The notes beneath the pieces were generated by a model. It did no database searches and was not told the DNA's origin. It saw only the letters and a program-made list of their open reading frames with translations. Below are positions 57,181-64,000 of a stretch of DNA of 64,000 nt, piece after piece. How positions within the stretch are numbered: the stretch's first letter is position 1; each line of letters opens with the position of its first letter. Source of the stretch: Isoetes taiwanensis (taxonomy: Eukaryota; Streptophyta; Lycopodiopsida; Isoetales; Isoetaceae); contig JAJEKV010000059.1 in the NCBI GenBank assembly GCA_021234155.1, positions 6,877,296 to 6,941,295 on the forward strand, written 5' to 3'. Both the position numbers and the translations under genes were made by a program.

Positions 57181-59800
57181 TTATGTATGTTCATAATCGT
57201 TTTATGGGGAGAGTAATATATCATTTGCTAATTACTTTCTCTCGTTCTAGTGCCATGGATTTTCCTTATGCATGGACCTTTGGTTGGTTCAAAAATACCT
57301 TTGGCTGGTTCTAGTTCCCCGGGCGACCATCAACTCGGACCATGTACAAGATATTACTTGAGTGTCTTTGTTCAAAAGCGTTCAAAGAGAGTTGGAGAAT
57401 CCATTAGACGATCCATATCGGGGGCCATGGGTACACTTCCATCGCATCTATGGACATATCGGACTCCTCATGCTCTTAGTACGGCTCATGCCAACAAATA
57501 AGTACAAGGATTTGATTTATAGTATCGGGGATCGATACAACACTCTGGTTTGGAGACTCGACATCCTTGGGGGAAGATGAGGATCTGTCATATCGGGGGT
57601 GGTTCAGGTGGGACTTTTTGCGTGATTGGGCAGATGAAGTGGGCCTGTGTGACATATTGTAGAGATAGAAAGAATTCGCGCCTGGCGCATTTTTGCAGAA
57701 GAAGAAATGTACATAACTTTTTTGGAATATGAATACAAACGCTACTGGCGCAATTTGCACTATACTTTTACGTCATTAGTTTATTATTATTTTTTTTTAG
57801 GCAATGTCGAAAACATTGAATCATGTGATGCCCTCAACAAGTATGACCAACCCCAAGAAACTACATATTTTCATTAATGTGTAGTTTCATGGGGTTGATA
57901 AGACTAGCTAAAGACCATCAAAGAATTCAAAGTTCACAACATCACGCAGATGATATGATATATTCTTTTTTCTTTAATATCCAAATATACATACCTTTTT
58001 CGGACGTTACATTTGGCCATGCTACAAATGTGCCCACACTTTCACCAACCGTATCGCCACTTAGGGATGTCTTCTTGGAAGAGCCTCATCTTCATAATTG
58101 CAGTTTATAATGGAAATCTTCATGTAAACTGTTTCCCAAGAGGAACACCATGACACATAGAATTTGGATTCAGGATCTTCGATTTTACATAAGCCTACTC
58201 GGCGCTTCAGTTTTTGTTAAAAGATAGCATTCTTCTCCGAATACCGATAAAGAACCGAATTTATTGGAAAAAAATAGAGGACGAAAAATAGAGAACAAGA
58301 GAATGCATTGAATGGAATCACACTCACCATAGTTCAGTGAGACATCGAATGGGATTGAAGGCGGCTCGATCGAATGGGATTGTAGGCGCTCTACGATAGA
58401 AGATTGTTCTTGGGCGCTCTGATAGTAGGAATGATCTTGGGCGCTCGATAGTAGGTGGCCGATTAGGTGGTAGTAGATTGCCACATATCGTTTCTTGAAA
58501 TTAATAATTAATGGTTCTTGAAATTGCACTAAAAAAGAAAAAACACAATTTTAAATTTGTAAATGGCGGGGGGCGTTAATTAAAGGCGGTATAAATTTAA
58601 AAGGACGCAATTTGAATTCACGGTTTTAAATCGGCGACGCCAAGATTATGAACGCATACATATAAGTTTAAACCAAAATCCCATCTCATACTATCCGCGA
58701 CTTGCGGTTCAATGGCGTCTACGAGGATCGGCGGCGGTGACGAGGCGCCTGGTAGAGGTGGGCGACACCAAAGCACAAATCCCATGCACGGAGGGCTGAA
58801 CAAGTAAAAAGCACAAATCCAAAAAGCGCCTCGTAATTGATACATTTTTGTTTCGTAATTGATCTCTGTGTCCCTTTTTTTTGTTAGGGTTTTAGGATGT
58901 TTTTTCGTAATAATATAGTTATTATCCAATAAGAAGCACGTGTCCTCTAATGTTTGAGTTCATATGTCCCAAAATGTATGGAAACAAATGCTTAATGTGT
59001 ACTTTAATCTTTGTATGTCTTTGCTTGAAGCTTGTATACTTAGCTGAACAAGATTCAGTAGCTAGTTGTGTTTTTATAGTTAGTTGTGTCCTCGATGAAG
59101 ATTCAACTCTTTAAGTTGCATTTTATAGTTAGTTGTGTCCCGAGCATTTTGATTCGGACAAAACGCCCCGGCGCAGATTTAATTAGGCATTACATTAGTT
59201 TCTTTATCTTTCAGGTCACTTCTAAAACGCGCCAAGTGCCAGCGTATTTGTTGCATTTTGTTGGGACAAAACCGCCCCCTGACCCCAATAAACTAAATGA
59301 ACTTCTTTGTGTATTCATTTTCAAATCGTCGCGCCAAACGCAGCGTTTTTGTTGTATATGTGTCGACAGACATTTATCGAGCATAAAAGATTAACCCATG
59401 TCTTTGTAATTTCGGGATCACAAAGGACAATCAAAAGAGGGAGGACCAAGCAAGGCGAGACCTCTGACCCGAGAAAAAGCAAAGGGATGTAAGAAGATGT
59501 TATTCTTATTATACGGACTGCGGCATGTATTGACGTTAGAAGATACATCCGGAATAATAAAGGCTCGGGTAGAACCTCCATGTCCGGAAGAAGATCTTAT
59601 AGAGGGGCCGAGAATGGTATGTGGAGATATTCAAAGCGGTGGGAAGACGGACCTCATATTCATGTCAAGGTTAAGAGAGACTGATCAAATGAAGAAGCGG
59701 GGGAATTCTTATTATATGTGAAGTATGGGACGATTCTTTACGTTGCATTGCTAGTTGAAGTGGGCCAAAAACATAAGAAAAGCCTAAAGAAGATCAATCG
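57181..59800. other. no confident gene
   Basis: ORFs here (57250-57501, 57877-58110, 58185-58529, 59086-59394, 59497-59721) have no recognisable domain. The last (RVEPPCPEEDLIEGPRMVCG) lies upstream of the ParB-like ORF on the same strand and may belong to the same decayed gene. Confidence 0.35.
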
Positions 59801-59849
59801 ACGCAAAGGCGAGCTCTTTTAAAGAGATCGCTTTAAGATCGTGACGACA

Positions 59850-60546
59850 TGGCCGATAACCTCTTCAAATTTATGGATAAGGTTGGCGAGCCATTGACTC
59901 CTAGAAGAATATGCGAGGGCTTTACGGTTGTTCGACGAGCCATTAGCACGAGGCCCTCGGGCGGTGTCTACTTACGTGAGTGAAGGACAAGGAAGAAGCT
60001 AGCTCTAGAGGCGAGGTGGAAACTACGGCGATGGCCGGGCCTTACAAGTGGCGATGACAAGGCCGGCAGGTTGAGGCAATGAGCAAACCGAAGAAATATG
60101 CCGACAAGTATCCATTGGGCCTCACTTTACACATCCAAATAACGTGGGCCGGGCTTTGGGGTCCACTAAAGCTATTTATATCGCCAGAAGGTATGACAAG
60201 CAAAGACTCCTTGGAGATATTGAACAAAGATGATCGAAAATTTCCAGGCAAAGGTGCCAATGCCCGCAGAGATGTAGTGCCTTACGATACGAACAAAAAG
60301 GTAATCATCCGGAGCAAGTTGGAGGACTTCATCGAGAACCCGGACATACATTTTATGATAATAGATGGCCGGCATTCAATAGAGGCCCGGAAGATTCTCA
60401 TCAAGAAGGCGCACGATACCGGGAATCGGTTGTTCTATAAGTCGATCACGAAACCGCCGGTTCGGCGGGTCAACAACACTGCCGAACTAGCCGAAATAAA
60501 GCGACTCCTAAATGACATGGGAAAAACTTTCCTATACAAAAGGTAA
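59850..60546 (+). pseudogene. decayed gene exon with ParB-like motif
   Basis: After ATG at 59850 (MADNLFKFMDKVGEPLTPRR) the frame breaks, then 60079-60546 gives 155 open codons. The central part reads IENPDIHFMIIDGRHSIEAR then KILIKKAHDTGNRLFYKSIT. The IIDGRHSIEAR core resembles the V(I)DGxHRxxAA motif of the ParB/sulfiredoxin fold, which binds nucleotide. The rest, including LTLHIQITWAGLWGPLKLFI, I do not recognise. The ORF ends AAAAG|GTAATTC, a likely splice donor, so it may be one exon of a spliced gene. The ParB call rests on one motif. Confidence 0.35.
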
Positions 60547-61480
60547 TTCTCTTCCCACAATTTTTTTCAGATATTAAATCGCTGGCCAAGCGCGATTTCA
60601 TAGTAGAAGGCAATGGGTTCTGGGATGGTAGGCGTTTCCCGTCAAATAAGCAAATCGGCGCTGGCTGGCGATTTTATATTAGAATACAAGTTGAGCCCAC
60701 GCGCAATTTGTATTCTAATATGAAAGCGCTGGCGATTTGCTTATACGACTAGAACCATCTACTATTTCAAAAACCCTTTGCTATTTAGCGAAGGCAAATC
60801 GGCGCTGGCGCTAATTTGCCTTCTAATATGAAATCGCGGCGTGGTGGCGATTATAAACTAGAAGGATTGTTTGAATTCCGCGATTATAAAGCTAATGAAG
60901 TTATTCCTTGCGGTCCCTATATAGAAACAACCGGCATGCTTTCGGAACCGATGGATTGAATATGGGAAGCCAATGCCTACCAGGCAGGGCCAGTCCAAAA
61001 GCTGAACTCAAGTTCTTTGGAAAGGACACTTAGTCGGACTATAATACGAGGACAAGACCAAGAGCACCGGATCAAAGAAAAAAAAAAGGAGATGAAAAGG
61101 GTGATCTTTGCCAAAGAACCAAGCGTGCCCAAGGATGCGCAAGATAGTTTTTGCTTCAGATCCCGTGATGGGAGAAATGGAATGAATTCTGGGGCGCCCT
61201 CACGTGGAGAAGAAGTTGCCGATTCACAAGGAAGATTTCCTCTGTTGAACATCAATTTTTGATATCCATATAAATGAGAGATGAGGAAGGCCGAGGGGAT
61301 TGGAAGATCAAGAACTCATCTCGGTCCGGATAGGTTAATCGAGAAAGGAAATCCTTTACAAGAAAAACCTCATCAACAAAGGCTATGGAATCCTTTGAAG
61401 ATGCATGCGACGAGTGAAGAATATTAGAGTGCTCAAGAAGGCGGTTGGTGAGGAATTGCAAAGGCTTACATCGAGTGGTC
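60547..61480. other. probable intron and decayed coding remnants
   Basis: 60580-60900 repeats GCGCTGGCGATTTTATATTAG and related GCGC motifs in both orientations, including TTAGAATACAAGTTGAGCCC near an inverted copy. 61017-61262 is an unrecognised charged ORF. Confidence 0.4.
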
Positions 61481-62841
61481 GTTGTCGGAGTTAGGACTAA
61501 TGCAAAAGTATAACGTCTCCAACGGCGACCTAAAGAAGTATGTATTTTGGTCCAAGGACTTTGTCAAGCGACAAAAAGTTGAAGAACGTTGCAAAGATCG
61601 ATGGGCTTCACACAAAAGTTGCATCCGACTTGAAGCGAAAAGTCGTGTTGGTGAAGCCAGACCCGGGAGGCGGAATCCACATTTTTATCAAGTGTCCCTT
61701 TGGTTTCAAGTGTGCCTTGCCGAAGTGGGTGAAGGTCCTCATGATATCACACTCTTCGTGCTTGATAGTCGAGGCCAAATGGTCACTTGAAGACTATAAT
61801 CGTTCTTCAACATATTTGGTTGGTTACAACGTAAAATGCATTACACAATCGTCACTATATGTCCCTCAGACATGTCCTATGCATATGCTCTAAGTGCTGC
61901 AAATGACTTAGAATGCGTGAAAGTCATCACGACAGCGATCCTCATAGATGAAACCAAGGACGGTGACTTCAAAAGACGACAAGTAAAATTTCTCATGTGC
62001 TTATTATTATGATAGCCATTATGGATGATAAGGAATATGAAAGGCTTAAGGGAAAAGCGGATGGAGAGAAACTAGCATGGCGGTGCTATCGGTTAGATGA
62101 ATGCATCTATGAAAACGTCTTCTATCCGGAGCAAGAAGACAAGGGGAAGGCTGTCAAGATCGTGGGAAGAGTTAGAAGAGGAAGAGGAGGATGAGAAAGA
62201 AAACGAGGGACGACCCGGTTCTTGTGGGCCACATTAAGTATGAGCTCCTAACTTCACATAAGGGGAAGCTAAACAAAAAGCGGGTTCTCTATGGACCTTT
62301 CCGGTATCTCATTGAAGCATTTTGTCCATTGGGAACAACTTCTTTGGGAACTTCACGTTGGAGGTTACATCGGTAGAGAAGCTTTGAAGTTAGCAAGGAA
62401 ATGCAGGCGTCGTCTCCGATGATCGAGCGAAAGTTTTTGGACCTCTTCTTTGAGAAAGTACTAGAGGAAGCCCCTAGGGGACCAATCGGCGATTCACAAA
62501 AAAACAAAGCTTCTAGCTCTAAGGGCGAAATACCTTCAGATTTGCTTAAGGAGCGGGAGATTCTGAGGCGGGCATTGCTTGGCTCCAACATCATGGATGA
62601 CATGGACGGCGGGCGGATCTCTCAAGTACCTATAGACATGCTGTGAACATCCTTGGTCCACGAAAATATAGACCAGGATGACAATGCCAAGGATGATGAT
62701 AATAACAATAATGATGATGAAGCAGACTCCAAATCTGATAACACTAGCCAGGTTAGCGTAAAGAGTAATGAACTATCAAGCGTAGTTCACACCTTTGTCA
62801 GATCTCAAGCCCGATCTGGTTGGTGTGGTTGGTGCTTCTAG
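61481..62841 (+). pseudogene. decayed coding region, possible MTase-like motif
   Basis: Successive plus-strand frames appear to be one gene: 61482-61790/61540-61893 (KVVLVKPDPGGGIHIFIKCP), an interval near 61880 (SYAYALSAANDLECVKVITT), 61997-62194 (RLKGKADGEKLAWRCYRLDE) and 62191-62376 (HIKYELLTSHKGKLNKKRVL, YGPFRYLIEAFCP). A shifted frame then gives GGYIGREALKLARKC, and 62401-62646 ends it. FCP followed by GGYxGREALKLxRKC is reminiscent of the Gly-rich AdoMet loop region of DNA methyltransferases, but this is weak. 62653-62760 is an Asp/Asn-rich low-complexity tail. Confidence 0.3.
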
Positions 62842-63100
62842 CGGGCACGGAGGCAACTCGGAATGAAGATGCAAGGGATGAAGAGAACACGGGGAATGAT
62901 GAAGGCGAAAGGTATCGTGACAATGTTCCTTTTTTTGATATCCATGCATTTTAAAACTAGAAGCATATAGAAATCGCGCTTTGGGCGCGATCGAGTTTCC
63001 TAGAGCATACTTTTGAATTATGTTGACATGCATCATTAATGAAATCGGCGCTGGGTTTTTGTTTTCCATTTCTTTCATCTCATACGTTATTGTTCTCCTT
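62842..63100. other. spacer with GCGC motifs
   Basis: Holds GCGCTTTGGGCGCGATC (62970-62990) and TCGGCGCTGGG (63046); no gene. Confidence 0.4.
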
Positions 63101-63104
63101 GCGA

Positions 63105-63610
63105 AATGATTTGGCTTCCCAAAAGTCTTGGTCTTTGATTTGAATGGTGTGCTATGTAGAACATTACCTAAAGCCCGGTTTGAAAAGTCATGGTATCGCG
63201 CCCAACAACCATTTGAGACCGCGTACCAAATATGTTTACCAGCGCCCTTATCCGAAGGAGATGTTGGACCAGGCCTTGATCTGTTTTCGTTGTGCAATTT
63301 GGTCATCCATGGAGCTTAGAAATATACAGGGATGTTTTGAAAGTAGTGCACTCGAGCTAAATAGAAATTGGGCGTCCATCGGGATCAAAGCAAATGTGCT
63401 TCATTCACAAACCCTAAAGAACCGAAGGGGTAAAAGATATTTGTGAAATGCTTGCGCAACATGATGGATGCCCTAGGTGTTGAGGATAAGGAAGGCATAA
63501 TCATTGTGGATGATGGCGCTCTAAAGTGTTGCTTCAATCGATCCAGTCATTGAATCCGCCACCCTATCATCCTCAAGATTTTGACAAAGATGACTTCTGC
63601 CCGCTTTGTT
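63105..63610 (+). pseudogene. FCP1/NIF-like HAD phosphatase fragment
   Basis: FCP1/NIF phosphatases dephosphorylate proteins such as the RNA polymerase II tail. The first frame (63105-63240) reads VLVFDLNGVLCRTLPKARFE, the HAD motif I region, with Asn in place of the second catalytic Asp. After a frameshift near 63220 the next frame (to 63446) gives TKYVYQRPYPKEMLDQALIC and FRCAIWSSMELRNI, matching the xRPxxxEFL...F.VGIWSS block. A later piece near 63540-63595 reads NPPPYHPQDFDKDDF, like the C-terminal part. The DLNG variant occurs in multi-copy plant relatives as far as I recall. Inactive because of frameshifts and the changed Asp. Confidence 0.55.
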
Positions 63611-64000
63611 AGTGTCACGCAGGAAATAGCTTCGGAAAAGCGCGGTCGAAGAGATACAAACACTATACATAACTTGATCGGACGGGAAATTGATGTGGGG
63701 ACCTTGAGAAAATCGTTCTAGAAAGGGAACTTTTTGATATATATGTATACAGGGAAATACACTTTCCAAAACGTTTTGAATATGAAATATACTTTATACG
63801 AAAAGGTTTTGAATATATATTGTGTTCTTTTATCAGCATTATTGGTTACGTATGCGTATTGTTTTTTTATATTATGTATACGTTTGCTATACTTGCAATA
63901 ATTTGTATGTATATCATCAATAATTTAGGTGTGTATAAATAGGTATGCATGAAATTGTACTGAATGAAGCCGGTCTCGCCTTCTCCTTGTTATTATGGCA
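63611..64000. other. AT-rich end, no gene
   Basis: Contains a short direct repeat (TTTTGAATATRTAT, 63770-63830). Nothing recognised. Confidence 0.5.

Overview
The window looks like nuclear DNA of a land plant with a large, repeat-rich genome. Plant-type signatures are the CACTACAAA terminus of a CACTA transposon, an initiator-Met tRNA primer-binding site, Ty3/gypsy gag-pol, an L1 LINE with a DUF4283-like ORF1, a hAT transposase with BED, DUF659 and hATC blocks, and Helitron ends of the plant type (A|TC start, hairpin, CTAG|T end). I find no intact host gene. A non-seed plant (fern, lycophyte or bryophyte) is possible but not shown.

Region by region. 1-1.2 kb: a unit bounded by ~98-bp direct repeats. 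1.3-11.6 kb: three copies of an unnamed ~1.2-kb repeat (two inverted around 4.7 kb of AT-rich DNA, one direct). Each carries a tRNA-like pol III promoter and arrays of TTCnnGAA units; the third copy is split by Helitron H1. 11.95-14.33 kb: a non-autonomous CACTA element. 14.3-19 kb: a decayed gypsy element on the minus strand (RT, protease, zinc knuckle, gag) followed upstream by accessory ORFs I do not recognise. 19.1-33.5 kb: a candidate 14.4-kb minus-strand Helitron (H4) holding a nested Helitron (H2), gene-fragment exons, and part of an LTR retrotransposon whose first ORF is fused in frame to a complete histone H3 core. 33.9-36.1 kb: Helitron H3. 36.6-40 kb: a decayed gene ending in a RING-like motif. 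40.2-41.9 kb: an array of about seven long hairpins. 42.2-45 kb: a decayed hAT transposase. 45.3-51.3 kb: a full-length but decayed L1 LINE with target-site duplication. 52-55.5 kb: two GC-core palindromes and a decayed transposon gene resembling DUF7869-type proteins. 55.5-57.2 kb: short tandem repeats. 57-64 kb: a decayed multi-ORF locus with a ParB-like motif, a possible methyltransferase-like motif and an FCP1/NIF-like HAD phosphatase motif.

How the parts relate. H1, H2 and H3 form one Helitron family: the same 5' end (TCTTATATTATAATG), the same 3' hairpin, and a 1.7-2.0-kb almost pure purine payload always on the Helitron sense strand. H4 shares both ends but carries gene fragments instead. 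The most unusual item is the retroelement-histone H3 chimera at 26437-27696; the hairpin array and the ParB/HAD locus come next.
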